A DNA stretch of 64,000 nucleotides from an uncultured Pluralibacter sp. (GTDB lineage Bacteria; Pseudomonadota; Gammaproteobacteria; Enterobacterales; Enterobacteriaceae), in NCBI RefSeq assembly GCF_913775985.1, contig NZ_CAJYMB010000096.1:36609-100608 (forward strand), given 5' to 3'. The notes under the pieces were generated by a model. The model did not search any database and was not told the origin of the DNA. It saw only the letters and a program-made list of their open reading frames with translations. Both the position numbers and the translations under genes were made by a program. Of this stretch, positions 44,742 through 54,018 are shown one piece after another. Each line of letters opens with the position of its first letter. Positions within the stretch are counted from its first letter, which is position 1.

Positions 44742-45662
44742 ATGAGTACGCTTGGTCATCAGTACGACAATTCTCTGGTATCGAACGCGTTTGGTTTTTT
44801 ACGGCTTCCGCTGAACTTCCAGCCCTACGACAGCGACGCGGACTGGGTTATCACCGGCGTGCCGTTTGACATGGCCACGTCCGGCCGCGCCGGCGGCCGC
44901 CACGGCCCGGCGGCAATTCGCCAGGTGTCAACTAACCTGGCCTGGGAGCACTACCGCTTCCCGTGGAACTTCGACATGCGCGAGCGCCTGAACGTCGTGG
45001 ACTGCGGCGATCTGGTTTATGCCTTCGGCGACGCCCGCGAAATGAGCGAAAAACTGCAGGCGCACGCGGAACGACTGCTGGCAGCCGGCAAGCGGATGCT
45101 CTCCTTCGGCGGCGACCACTTCGTAACTCTGCCGCTGCTGCGCGCCCACGCGAAGCACTTTGGTAAAATGGCGCTGGTGCACTTCGACGCCCATACCGAT
45201 ACCTACGCTAACGGCTGCGAGTTCGACCACGGCACCATGTTCTACACCGCGCCGAAAGAGGGCCTGATCGATCCGAACCACTCGGTGCAGATCGGCATCC
45301 GCACCGAATTCGACAAAGATAACGGCTTTACCGTGCTGGACGCCTGCCAGGTTAACGATCGCGGCGTGGACGACATCATCGCCCAGGTGAAGCAGATTGT
45401 TGGCGACATGCCGGTGTATCTGACCTTTGATATCGACTGCCTGGATCCGGCCTTCGCTCCGGGCACCGGCACGCCGGTGATCGGCGGCCTGACCTCGGAT
45501 CGCGCCATTAAGCTGGTGCGCGGGCTGAAAGATCTGAATATCGTTGGTATGGATCTGGTAGAGGTTGCTCCGGCCTACGACCAGTCTGAGATAACCGCGC
45601 TGGCCGCGGCTACGCTGGCGCTGGAGATGCTTTATATTCAGGCGGCGAAAAAAGGCGAATAG
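44742..45662 (+). CDS. speB: Agmatinase
   Basis: The protein is 306 aa from the ATG at 44742 ([20 protein letters not shown]), matching E. coli. Ureohydrolase manganese motifs [16 protein letters not shown] and [17 protein letters not shown] are intact. It hydrolyses agmatine to putrescine and urea. It marks the left border of the inserted catabolic cluster: its stop is 6 bases from the stop of the convergent MFS gene. Confidence 0.98.
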   Translation: MSTLGHQYDNSLVSNAFGFLRLPLNFQPYDSDADWVITGVPFDMATSGRAGGRHGPAAIRQVSTNLAWEHYRFPWNFDMRERLNVVDCGDLVYAFGDAREMSEKLQAHAERLLAAGKRMLSFGGDHFVTLPLLRAHAKHFGKMALVHFDAHTDTYANGCEFDHGTMFYTAPKEGLIDPNHSVQIGIRTEFDKDNGFTVLDACQVNDRGVDDIIAQVKQIVGDMPVYLTFDIDCLDPAFAPGTGTPVIGGLTSDRAIKLVRGLKDLNIVGMDLVEVAPAYDQSEITALAAATLALEMLYIQAAKKGE

Positions 45663-45668
45663 CCCGGG

Positions 45669-46883
45669 CTAGACGCCGACTGCTGCTGCGCGACCCATGC
45701 GCAGCAGCAGTACGCTGCCGGCGAACAGCGTCAGCAGCTGTGACAGCACCAGTATTGAAAAGCCCGAACTTACTGAGCCCGCCGATTTCATCACCATCCC
45801 CATCAGCAGCGGAATAAATGCCGCGCACAGGTTGCCGATACCGTTAATTACGCCGTAGGCGCTACCCACAGCCTCCCGCGGCGCGTGGTGCTGCACCAGC
45901 ACCGGGATCGCCGCGCCCTGCAGGCCCCAGCACAGATTAGCCGCCAGCATAAACAGCGCCAGCAGCCCCGGCGAGTGGCTCAGCATCAGCGCGACAATGG
46001 AGACGGCGGTCAGGCTGCCGCCCGCCACAAACAGCAGCGGAGCCCGCTCCGGGCGCATGTTGTCGAGCAGCGCGCCGCCGAGAAATTTGGCGCCCAGGCT
46101 CAGCAAGAACGGCAGCGCGGCGAGCAGCCCGGTCTGCTGCAGCGAAAAATGGTGCTCGTCGCGCAGCCACGCCGGCAGCCACGCGCTGCTGCCCCACAGG
46201 TAGCTCAGGGTGGCTATCTCAATCAGCAGGATCCAGCCGAGCTGCGGCGTGCTCCAGGCCAGCCGAAACGTGGCGCCGATCGCCGGCCCGGGGGAGGTTG
46301 ATGCACGTTGAGGCGCGGGCAGAAAGCGCCAGACGAGGCCGCCACCGAGCACGATATTCAGCGCCGCCAGCGCGATAAACGAGCCCTGCCATCCCCACTG
46401 CACTACCAGAAACGTTACCAGCGGAAACCCGACCGCCAGCCCGAGGGAAACGCCCATTGCCGTTACGGCGTTAGGTTTGCCAATCTCGTCGGGGGCGAAG
46501 TTATCGCCGATAAAGCGGGTTTTAAGTGAGAAGAGCGGCCCTTCGGCGATCCCTAAAATGAGCCGGGCCAGCAGCATGCCCATCAGCGAGCCCAGCAGCG
46601 GCGACATCGCGCATACTCCAGCCCAGATAACAATGCTGGCCAGTAATCCCCGCCGGTACCCCATCCGGTTTTCTATAAGCGGTGTTAATAACAGGGCTGA
46701 AATCCCGTAGCCGACTAAAAAACAAGTCATTAACATTCCCTGCAAAACTCTGTTCTCGTTAAGATGAAAATGAGCAGCAAAATCTGCATTCAGTACCAGT
46801 ACGGAAATATTAACCCGATCGATGTAGGAAATAACGATCAGCATAAACAGGGTCACAGCGCCCTGCCAGCGTGCGCTCAACAT
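45669..46883 (-). CDS. MFS transporter, anion:cation symporter (ACS)-like, divergent from the catabolic operon
   Basis: The protein is 404 aa with about 12 membrane segments (YIDRVNISVLVLNADF in TM1 is typical of the ACS/phthalate permease group). Ribosome-binding site GGAGAGAAAAG. It is transcribed divergently from the Rieske operon across a 424-base gap carrying two palindromes, so it is likely co-regulated by the IclR protein. Probable role: uptake of the aromatic acid or efflux of an intermediate. Confidence 0.85.
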   Translation of the reverse strand: MLSARWQGAVTLFMLIVISYIDRVNISVLVLNADFAAHFHLNENRVLQGMLMTCFLVGYGISALLLTPLIENRMGYRRGLLASIVIWAGVCAMSPLLGSLMGMLLARLILGIAEGPLFSLKTRFIGDNFAPDEIGKPNAVTAMGVSLGLAVGFPLVTFLVVQWGWQGSFIALAALNIVLGGGLVWRFLPAPQRASTSPGPAIGATFRLAWSTPQLGWILLIEIATLSYLWGSSAWLPAWLRDEHHFSLQQTGLLAALPFLLSLGAKFLGGALLDNMRPERAPLLFVAGGSLTAVSIVALMLSHSPGLLALFMLAANLCWGLQGAAIPVLVQHHAPREAVGSAYGVINGIGNLCAAFIPLLMGMVMKSAGSVSSGFSILVLSQLLTLFAGSVLLLRMGRAAAVGV

Positions 46884-47002
46884 CTTTTCTCTCCACTAAG
46901 ATAAAAAATATTTTTTATTTATTATGCAAATAAGTGATAGTTTCGCTTGTATATTGGTTGACAGGTGAAACTTGTTGTTTTTAAAGTAATTTTATTCGAT
47001 AT

Positions 47003-47018
47003 GTTTCACGGGTGAAAC
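47003..47018. promoter_or_regulatory. Probable IclR-family operator 1
   Basis: GTTTCACGGGTGAAAC: 7-base arms with a 2-base centre. It shares GTTTCA...TGAAAC with the site at 47274. IclR-type repressors such as KdgR use similar GAAAC/GTTTC palindromes. Further half-sites (GTTTCG 46939, GTGAAAC 46964) lie nearby. Confidence 0.6.
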
Positions 47019-47273
47019 GCTGTGAAAATTATTTTAATTCTGTATTAGCGGGTCTTTTATCGACTTGTCAACTGCCCATTTTCCGTTTTTTTCTTGTATA
47101 AAAATAAAATATCACGACGCATCTCTGGTGAAATAAAATCCTCTCTCAGATGATTTTCGTGATCTTTTGCACAGTTAGCTGCTAATTCTATCTCGCGTTA
47201 ACAAAACCCCTACATTTGTGCTTGACGAAACATTCACGGTTTTTATATTTATCTGTATTAAATAAGAAACAAA

Positions 47274-47289
47274 GTTTCATATATGAAAC
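47274..47289. promoter_or_regulatory. Probable IclR-family operator 2
   Basis: GTTTCATATATGAAAC, a perfect palindrome ending 18 bases before the first gene of the catabolic operon, in a position to block transcription. The rest of the 46884-47307 gap is AT-rich without a gene. Confidence 0.65.
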
Positions 47290-47307
47290 AAAGCCTGGAG
47301 GATCGCA

Positions 47308-47631
47308 ATGAGCTGGATAGGCGTATGTGACGCAGAACAAGTACAGGAAGATTTCCCTTTTAGCGGCAGTGTGGACGGTAAAGAGATCGGTATTTATCTC
47401 ATCGACGGCGAGTATTTCGCCCTTGAGGATGTTTGCCCTCACGCGTATGCGCTGCTGAGCCAGGGGTTTGTTGAAGACGGTAAAGTAGAGTGCCCACTGC
47501 ACGAGGCGGTATTTGATGTCAAAACCGGCCAGTGCCTGCACGGCCCCGGCGGCCGCAGCCTCAACCGCTATCCGGTGAGGGTCTTTGAAAACCAGATCCA
47601 GATTACTTTCATTGAGGAGACCGTGGCATGA
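47308..47631 (+). CDS. Rieske-type ferredoxin
   Basis: The protein is 107 aa. Rieske ligands C43-P-H45 and C62-P-L-H65 bind a [2Fe-2S] cluster. It is of the soluble ferredoxin type that passes electrons from a reductase to a ring-hydroxylating oxygenase. The start has GGAGGATCGCA. It overlaps the next gene by 4 bases (ATGA). Partners: oxygenase at 47947 and FAD reductase at 51529. Confidence 0.93.
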   Translation: MSWIGVCDAEQVQEDFPFSGSVDGKEIGIYLIDGEYFALEDVCPHAYALLSQGFVEDGKVECPLHEAVFDVKTGQCLHGPGGRSLNRYPVRVFENQIQITFIEETVA

Positions 47632-47936
47632 GCGAGCGCCTGGATTTCAACCCGGCCCTGCCGGAAAGCCGCCAGTTTACTCCCCCCGCCGAAGGGGGCA
47701 ACGGCCAGATTCATGCCCCAGGCAGCTATCAGAATCTCATCTGGCAGACCCGCAGCCGCGCCCCGGAGCACTGGGAGCAGCAGCTTATCGCGACGCTGGA
47801 AACCCTGTTTGAGCAGGGCGCAGAAACCCTGCCGGCGCTGGTCAGCGGCCTGAATGCTGCAAGGATGTACGACCAGCTCGGCGAGCCGTGGAGCGATGAA
47901 AGCTTTGGGGCATTTCTACAGGTCAACGGTTACTGA
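47628..47936 (+). CDS. Small protein between ferredoxin and oxygenase, possible recombinase-like HTH domain
   Basis: The protein is 102 aa, acidic, with a disordered Pro/Gly N-terminal third and a helical remainder (LIATLETLFEQGAETLPALV). I recall small proteins annotated as recombinase-like helix-turn-helix domain beside Rieske oxygenases, and this fits that place and size, but I see no firm DNA-binding motif. It is not a beta-subunit of a ring hydroxylase (too short, no SnoaL-like fold). Tight coupling on both sides suggests a role with the oxygenase. Confidence 0.6.
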   Translation: MSERLDFNPALPESRQFTPPAEGGNGQIHAPGSYQNLIWQTRSRAPEHWEQQLIATLETLFEQGAETLPALVSGLNAARMYDQLGEPWSDESFGAFLQVNGY

Positions 47937-47946
47937 GGGCAGAGCA

Positions 47947-48969
47947 ATGACGACAGCAGTACAACACTATCTCGATAAAGGTCTGCGCGATCTCTGGTAT
48001 CCGGTGCTGGCCAGCTGGGAAGTTCAGTCCACGCCAGTAGGGATCACCCGCCTCGGCGAGCAGATTGTTATCTGGCGCAATCAGGACGGTCAGGTGCAGG
48101 CGCTGGAGGACCGCTGCCCGCACCGCGGCGCGCGGCTCTCCATGGGCTGGAATCTCGGGGATCGGATCGCCTGCTGGTATCACGGCGTGGAAGTTGCCGG
48201 CAGCGGTGAAGTAAAAGATGTCCCGGCGGTGGACCGCTGCCCGCTGGTGGGCCAGCAGTGCGTGCGCAGCTACAGCGTGCAGGAAGCGCACGGCGCGATT
48301 TTCCTCTGGTTTGGCGCGACTGCCGATACCCCGCCTGCCGAGCTCAGCTTCCCCGACGAGCTGGCGGACGGCGACAGCTACAGCAACTTCCTCTGCACCG
48401 CCGCGTGGAAGTGCAACTATCAGTACGCCCTTGAAAACGTGATGGACCCGATGCACGGCACCTATTTGCACTCCTCCTCCCACTCGATGGCGGAAGGGGA
48501 TCGCAAAGCGGACATGGTGCTGCAGCCGACCAAAACCGGCTTCATCTTTGAGAAAAAGGGCCAGAGCGGGATCAACTTCGACTGGGTAGAGCTTGGCAAC
48601 AATGGCAGCTACTGGATGCGCCTCTCCATTCCTTACAAAAAGCGCTTCGGGCCGGGCGGTCACTTCTTCATCGTCGGCATGGCGGTGCCGGAAGATAACG
48701 ACAACTGCCGGGTATTCTTCTGGCGCATCCGCCGGGTGCAGGGCTGGCAGCGCGACATGTGGCGCTTCATGTATCGCAACCGGCTGGAGAAGCTGCACTG
48801 GGAAGTGCTGGAGCAGGATCGGGTGGTGCTGGAGAGCCTCGCACCGAACGCCCGCGACCACGAGTATCTCTACCAGCACGATGTCGGGCTCTCGCGCCTG
48901 CGCCGCATGATGCAAAAAGCGGCCAAAGAGCAGCTCGCTGCGATTGAAGCCCGGCAGGGAGTCTCCTGA
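47947..48969 (+). CDS. Rieske oxygenase, catalytic (alpha) subunit
   Basis: The protein is 340 aa from the ATG at 47947 (MTTAVQHYLDKGLRDLWYPV); a longer upstream frame overlaps the previous gene and is rejected. Rieske cluster ligands C57/H59 and C76/H79, and a mononuclear iron site N164-V-M-D167-x2-H170-x4-H175, are complete. The size and the absence of a beta-subunit gene place it in the alpha-only class (vanillate demethylase, carbazole or toluenesulfonate oxygenase type). It hydroxylates or demethylates the initial aromatic substrate; which one is not known. Confidence 0.93.
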   Translation: MTTAVQHYLDKGLRDLWYPVLASWEVQSTPVGITRLGEQIVIWRNQDGQVQALEDRCPHRGARLSMGWNLGDRIACWYHGVEVAGSGEVKDVPAVDRCPLVGQQCVRSYSVQEAHGAIFLWFGATADTPPAELSFPDELADGDSYSNFLCTAAWKCNYQYALENVMDPMHGTYLHSSSHSMAEGDRKADMVLQPTKTGFIFEKKGQSGINFDWVELGNNGSYWMRLSIPYKKRFGPGGHFFIVGMAVPEDNDNCRVFFWRIRRVQGWQRDMWRFMYRNRLEKLHWEVLEQDRVVLESLAPNARDHEYLYQHDVGLSRLRRMMQKAAKEQLAAIEARQGVS

Positions 48970-49718
48970 TGAACGGTCTGCTCGACGGCAAGCGCATCGT
49001 CGTGACCGGCGCGGCGCGGGGACTGGGTTTCCACTTTGCCAGAGCCTGCGCGGAGCAGGGCGCGCGGGTGGTGATGTGCGACATTCTCGACGGCGCGCTG
49101 GCGGAAAGCGCCCAGCAGCTGACTGCCGAAGGCTACCACGTTGAAGCGCAGCGTATCGATTTGGCCAGCGCCGATTCTGTCAACGGCGCTTTCGCGGCCA
49201 TCGGCGCGACGGGAAACATCGACGGCCTGGTGAACAACGCGGCGCTGGCTACCGGCGTCGGCGGTAAAGACATGCTGGATTACGATCCGGACCTGTGGGA
49301 TCGGGTGATGACGGTAAACGTGAAGGGTACCTGGCTGGTAACCCGCGCGGCGGTGCCGCTGCTGGCGCCGGGCTCCGGCATTGTTAACGTGGCGTCTGAT
49401 ACCGCGCTTTGGGGCGCGCCGCGGCTGATGGCTTATGTCGCCAGCAAAGGCGCGGTGATTGCCATGACCCGCTCGATGGCGCGGGAGCTGGGTGAAAAGC
49501 GCATTCGGATTAACGCCATCGCGCCGGGTCTGACCCGGGTGGAGGCGACCGAGTACGTGCCGGCGGAGCGCCACCAGCTGTATGAAAATGGCCGCGCGCT
49601 TGCCGGCGCGCAGCAGCCGGAAGACGTCACCGGCAGCATCGTCTGGCTGCTCAGCGGCTTGTCCAGCTTCGTGACCGGGCAGCTGCTGCCGGTCAACGGC
49701 GGTTTTGTCTTTAACTAG
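48969..49718 (+). CDS. Classical SDR oxidoreductase
   Basis: The protein is 249 aa. TGAARGLGFHFA binds NAD(P), NNAAL follows, catalytic Tyr156-x3-Lys160 (YVASK) is present. The start overlaps the oxygenase stop by one base. In this operon it probably oxidises the cis-dihydrodiol or an alcohol produced by the oxygenase; a dihydrodiol dehydrogenase is the natural partner. Confidence 0.9.
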   Translation: MNGLLDGKRIVVTGAARGLGFHFARACAEQGARVVMCDILDGALAESAQQLTAEGYHVEAQRIDLASADSVNGAFAAIGATGNIDGLVNNAALATGVGGKDMLDYDPDLWDRVMTVNVKGTWLVTRAAVPLLAPGSGIVNVASDTALWGAPRLMAYVASKGAVIAMTRSMARELGEKRIRINAIAPGLTRVEATEYVPAERHQLYENGRALAGAQQPEDVTGSIVWLLSGLSSFVTGQLLPVNGGFVFN

Positions 49719-49728
49719 TGGAGGTCCT

Positions 49729-50517
49729 GTGGCGAACGAGCAAGATGTGAAATACCTGGTGCCCGGGCTTGAGCGCGGCCTCCAGATGCTGCTGGCCTTC
49801 AGCGAGCAGCACCGGGATCTGACCTTTTCAGAGATGCACCGGCTGGTGGACATGCCGAAAGCCACGGCCTACCGGGTGGTGCAGACGCTGGAATACATGG
49901 GATTTCTCGAACGTAACCCGCGCAGCAACACCTTTTCGCTGGGGATGAACGTGCTGCGGCTCGGCTTTGAATATATGGCCTCGCTGGACGTGGCCCAGGT
50001 CGGGCAGCCGGTGATTGAGCAGCTGCGCGACAGCAGCCAGTGCAGCAGCCATCTGGCTATTCGCGACGGGCGGGACATTATCTATATCGCTCGGGTGAGC
50101 GCGGCGGGCTCGCGGGTAAATCAGGTGAGTATCGGCACCCGCCTGCCGGTGCACTGCACCTCCCTCGGCCGCATGCTGCTGACCGATCTTTCCCGCACCG
50201 AGTTTGAACACCTTTTTCCCGATGAGCGCCTGCCGGGCAGCGCGGCGGGGCAGCTTCACGATCGTGAAGCCCTGTGGCAGATGGTGCAGCAGGATAAAGC
50301 CCGCGGTTACGTTATCGGCGAGTCGTTCTATCGCCACGGCATCTCCTCCATCGTGTGCCCCGTCTACGATCGCAGCGGCCGCGTCGCCGCGGTGGTCAGC
50401 ATTCTGGTGCCCGCCGAAGAGGTGCCCGAGGGCGATCGGGAGCGGCTGCTGACCGACGTGCAGACGGCGGCGGAAAAAATATCCGGTTTTTTAGGGCATC
50501 TGGCTAAAGCCAGCTAA
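49729..50517 (+). CDS. IclR-family transcriptional regulator of the cluster
   Basis: The protein is 262 aa from a GTG at 49729 preceded by GGAGGTCC; an ATG at 49705 lacks a ribosome-binding site and lies across the end of the SDR. A winged HTH (residues ~10-70, LTFSEMHRLVDMPKATAYRV) and an IclR effector domain (SSHLAIRDGRDIIYIARV, HCTSLGRMLL, ISSIVCPVYD) are clear. Embedded in the operon, it probably controls the GTTTCA-type palindromes at 47003 and 47274. Confidence 0.92.
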   Translation: MANEQDVKYLVPGLERGLQMLLAFSEQHRDLTFSEMHRLVDMPKATAYRVVQTLEYMGFLERNPRSNTFSLGMNVLRLGFEYMASLDVAQVGQPVIEQLRDSSQCSSHLAIRDGRDIIYIARVSAAGSRVNQVSIGTRLPVHCTSLGRMLLTDLSRTEFEHLFPDERLPGSAAGQLHDREALWQMVQQDKARGYVIGESFYRHGISSIVCPVYDRSGRVAAVVSILVPAEEVPEGDRERLLTDVQTAAEKISGFLGHLAKAS

Positions 50518-50605
50518 ATCAACAGATTAATCACAGGCGCATCGCGGCGTCGGGCTACTCCTGCGCCTGAAGTCGGGCGGCTAAACGGTTAAGAGGCAAC
50601 GATCT

Positions 50606-51532
50606 ATGAGCATCATCGGAATTGAAAAGCTGGAATTTGGCGTCGATAACCTGAGCGACTGCGCCCGCTTTATGCAGGATTTCGGCCTTGAAGCGGACGC
50701 GGGTGAACGCGCATTCAGCACCCTGAGCGGCGCGCGGGTGGCGCTGTATCCCCTTGATGAACCCGACCTGCCTCCGGCGTTCGAGGCGGGCAATACGCTG
50801 CGCCGCATGAGCTGGGGCGTGGAGAGCCGCGCGGCGCTTGAGGCGCTCAGGCCTCAGCTCGCCCGCCAACCGGGATTTCGCGAGGTTGGCGGGGCACTGG
50901 AGTGTCAGGATCCGAACGGCATGACGCTGCGGGTGCAGGTCAGCGAACAGAAAGCGGTAGAGCTGACAGTTGAGCCCATAAACCAGTGGGGCGACGCGCG
51001 CCGCATCGACACCCCGAGCCCGGTTTATGAACGGGCGGCGCCAATTAACATCGGCCACGTGGTCTTTTTCGTCGAAGAGCTGGCGGCGGTGGAGCATTTC
51101 TATCGCGACGTGCTGGGCTTTCAGGTGTCCGACCGCTACGTGAACCGGGCGGTTTTCCTGCGCTGCGGCCCCCGCGGCGGCCACCACAATTTGTTTTTAC
51201 TCCAGCTGCCAAACCGCAGGCGCGGCCTGAACCACGTCGCCTTTAACGTGCGCGACATCCACGAGGTGATCGGCGGCGGCATTGCGATGAATAAAAAGCA
51301 CTGGAGCACCTTTATCGGCCCGGGTCGCCATCCGATCTCCTCGGCCTACTTCTGGTACGTGAATAGCCCCACCGGCGGGGCGTTCGAATACTACACCAAC
51401 GAGGACTACCTCACCGGAAACTGGCAGCCCCGCGAGCTGGAGCACTCTCTGGTCTCCTTTACCGAGTGGGCGGTGGAGGGCGGAATCGATCACGATACCC
51501 GCCGCCAGCAGAAGAAGCCGGAGGCGGTATGA
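50606..51532 (+). CDS. VOC-superfamily extradiol-type dioxygenase
   Basis: The protein is 308 aa made of two VOC modules. The second carries the 2-His-1-carboxylate iron ligands His151 (GHVVFFV), His210 (LNHVAFNV) and Glu261 (FEYYTNED) of type I extradiol ring-cleavage enzymes. The presence of an oxygenase, SDR and hydrolase beside it supports meta cleavage of a catechol-like product. The stop overlaps the next start (ATGA). Confidence 0.88.
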   Translation: MSIIGIEKLEFGVDNLSDCARFMQDFGLEADAGERAFSTLSGARVALYPLDEPDLPPAFEAGNTLRRMSWGVESRAALEALRPQLARQPGFREVGGALECQDPNGMTLRVQVSEQKAVELTVEPINQWGDARRIDTPSPVYERAAPINIGHVVFFVEELAAVEHFYRDVLGFQVSDRYVNRAVFLRCGPRGGHHNLFLLQLPNRRRGLNHVAFNVRDIHEVIGGGIAMNKKHWSTFIGPGRHPISSAYFWYVNSPTGGAFEYYTNEDYLTGNWQPRELEHSLVSFTEWAVEGGIDHDTRRQQKKPEAV

Positions 51533-52725
51533 CCGCGCGCATCGTGATTATCGGCGGCGGCCAGGCGGGCGGCTGGGCGGCGAAAACCCTGCGTGATAAA
51601 GGCTGGCAGGGAGAGATTGCCATCGTCGCTGACGAGCCCTGGGACTTTTACGAGCGGCCTCCGCTGTCCAAAGCGGCCCTGCTGGACGACGAGCCGCTGC
51701 TGCCGCGCCTGTTCAGCGAAGAGGTACAGCAGGGGCTGAACCTGACCTGGCACCGCCCGCAGCGGGCCGAGAGTATCGATCCGCAGGCCCGCACCGTGAC
51801 GCTCGACAGCGGCGAGCGCCTGGCCTATGACCAGCTGCTGATCGCCACCGGCGGCAGCGCGCGCCTGCCGGGACCGCACTGGGCCGATCATCCGCAGGTG
51901 TACACCCTGCGCCACTGGCAGGATGCCTGTCGGCTAAAAGCGCGGCTGCGCGACGGCCTGCGGCTGGGGATTGTCGGCGGCGGTTGGATCGGGCTGGAGA
52001 TAGCCGCCTCCGCCCGGGCGCGCGGCGCGGCTGTGACGATTTTTGAACAGCAGCCGGCGCTGTGCATGCGCTCGGTGGGGCCGGAAGTGTCTGCGTATCT
52101 GCAAACGCTACACCAGCAGCAGGGCGCAGACGTGCGCTGCGGCTGCGGGGCGATAGAGCTTGAAGACAGCGGCGGGCAGCCGGTCATTTACTGCGACGGC
52201 GTGCGGGAGATCTTCGATGCAGTAGTCGTGGGCATCGGCGTCGATCTGAATCTGGCCCTGGCCCGGCAGGCGGGGCTGCGCGTCGAGTGCGGGATCGTGG
52301 TCGATCCCCGGGGGCGCACGTCCGATCCGCACATCTTTGCCGCCGGTGACGTGGCCCAGCACCCGCAGTTCGGCGTGTGCATTCAGTCCTGGGCTTTTGC
52401 GCAGAATCAGGCGGTGGCAACGGCGAAAACGATGCTCGACGCTGCCGCGCCGGGCTACGACGAAATTCCGTGGCTGTGGTCGGATCAATACCAGAACAAT
52501 ATCCAGATCCTCGGGATCCCCGATCCTGAAAGTCGGATGATTGTTCGCCATGATGCGAAGGGGCCGCTGTTTTTCTCGCTGGCGCCGGATGGCAGGCTCA
52601 GGCAGCTGGTGGCGTTTAACGATGCCCGCACCGTAAAGCTGGCTAAGCGCTGGATGGCCGCCGGACGCGATCTGCGCGATGCGCCGCTGGGCGATCCGCA
52701 GTTTTCACTGATGTCATTGCGCTAA
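51529..52725 (+). CDS. FAD-dependent ferredoxin reductase
   Basis: The protein is 398 aa from the ATG at 51529. It has two Rossmann signatures, IIGGGQAGGWAA (FAD) and GIVGGGWIGLEIAA (NAD), an FAD-motif DPHIFAAGDVA and a C-terminal reductase domain (FFSLAPDGRLRQLVAFN). It matches reductases of the BphA4/TodA type, which pass electrons from NADH to Rieske ferredoxins. With the genes at 47308 and 47947 the three-component oxygenase is complete. Confidence 0.93.
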   Translation: MTARIVIIGGGQAGGWAAKTLRDKGWQGEIAIVADEPWDFYERPPLSKAALLDDEPLLPRLFSEEVQQGLNLTWHRPQRAESIDPQARTVTLDSGERLAYDQLLIATGGSARLPGPHWADHPQVYTLRHWQDACRLKARLRDGLRLGIVGGGWIGLEIAASARARGAAVTIFEQQPALCMRSVGPEVSAYLQTLHQQQGADVRCGCGAIELEDSGGQPVIYCDGVREIFDAVVVGIGVDLNLALARQAGLRVECGIVVDPRGRTSDPHIFAAGDVAQHPQFGVCIQSWAFAQNQAVATAKTMLDAAAPGYDEIPWLWSDQYQNNIQILGIPDPESRMIVRHDAKGPLFFSLAPDGRLRQLVAFNDARTVKLAKRWMAAGRDLRDAPLGDPQFSLMSLR

Positions 52726-52751
52726 CACCCGCACGCCCGTAAGGGGGAGAA

Positions 52752-54008
52752 ATGACCACATTAGAGACCAACGTCGCCTCCGCTGCGGAGCGCGATGAGG
52801 GCGCGGTCGCGCCTGAAAAAGCCGTTCGCTGGTCGATTCCGCTGTCGCTGCTGGCCTGCGTGCTGCTGGCCTTTTTCGACAAAATCAGCATCGCGGCGCT
52901 GTTTTCCGACGTTCACTTCCAGCAGGCAATGGGGATCGATTTTGACACCACCCGGCTCGGGATCCTGATGAGCGCCTTTCTGCTCAGCTACGGCATCTCG
53001 TCGGTGCTACTGAGCGGGCTCGGGGACAGAATTGCGCCACTGCGCCTGCTGACCGGGATGATGGTTGTCTGGTGCGTGCTGATGCTGCTGATGGGGTTCA
53101 CCCACAGCTACTCGCTGATGATCGTCCTGCGGGTGCTGCTCGGTATTGCGGAAGGCCCGCTGTTCCCGCTGGCCTTCGCCATCGTGCGGCAGAACTTTCC
53201 CCAGCACATGCAGGCCCGCGCCACCATGCTCTGGCTGCTGGGCACTCCTTTTGGTGCAGCGGTGGGTTTTCCGCTCTCGCTGCTGCTGCTCAACCACTTC
53301 GGCTGGCAGAGCACCTTCTTTGCGATGGCGATATTGACCATTCCGGTGCTGCTGCTGGTGCGTTTTGGCCTGCGCGGCATCCGGGTTGAGGCTAAAACCG
53401 GCAACGGTCCCGACGCCGGCCGCGCACGCCGGGCTTCGCGGCGGGAGCTGCTGACCAGCCCGCACTTCTGGCTGATCTGCATCTTTAACGTCGCTTTCCT
53501 GACTTACCTGTGGGGGATTAACGGCTGGCTGCCGGGCTACCTCATCAACGGCAAGGGGATCCATCTGGAGCACGCGGGCTGGATGTCGTCGATGCCCTTT
53601 GTGGCGATGCTGTTTGGTGAAGTGCTGGGCGCCTGGCTGTCGGACCGGCTCGACAGGCGCGCTGCCGCCTGCTTTATCGCCATGGCGGGCGCCGGCGCGG
53701 GCCTGTACGCGGTCATGCACCTTCACACTCCGCTGTCGGTGATTGCCGCCATGAGCGTCAGCACCTTTATGTGGGGTATCGGCGCGCCGAACATTTTTGC
53801 TCTGCTGGCGAAAGCGACCCACGCCCGGGTCAGCGCCACCGCCGGCGGCATCTTTAACGGATTAGGTAATTTCGCCGGCGCGCTGTCGCCGGCAGTAATG
53901 GGGGCTCTGATTGCCTTCACCGGCAACATGGATTCCGGCTTTTTCTTTCTGGTGGTAATGGCCGCGCTGGGCTGCGCGCTGCTGCTGCCGCTGCTGACAC
54001 GCTACTGA
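52752..54008 (+). CDS. MFS transporter (ACS family), second of the cluster
   Basis: The protein is 418 aa with 12 predicted membrane segments. FFDKISIAALFSDVHFQ (TM1) and LRVLLGIAEGPLFPLAFAIV parallel the gene at 45669 but the two are clearly different proteins. It lies inside the operon, 26 bases after the reductase, and probably imports the growth substrate. The N-terminal ~25 residues are a cytoplasmic Glu/Arg-rich stretch. Confidence 0.88.
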   Translation: MTTLETNVASAAERDEGAVAPEKAVRWSIPLSLLACVLLAFFDKISIAALFSDVHFQQAMGIDFDTTRLGILMSAFLLSYGISSVLLSGLGDRIAPLRLLTGMMVVWCVLMLLMGFTHSYSLMIVLRVLLGIAEGPLFPLAFAIVRQNFPQHMQARATMLWLLGTPFGAAVGFPLSLLLLNHFGWQSTFFAMAILTIPVLLLVRFGLRGIRVEAKTGNGPDAGRARRASRRELLTSPHFWLICIFNVAFLTYLWGINGWLPGYLINGKGIHLEHAGWMSSMPFVAMLFGEVLGAWLSDRLDRRAAACFIAMAGAGAGLYAVMHLHTPLSVIAAMSVSTFMWGIGAPNIFALLAKATHARVSATAGGIFNGLGNFAGALSPAVMGALIAFTGNMDSGFFFLVVMAALGCALLLPLLTRY

Positions 54009-54018
54009 GGAGATACTC

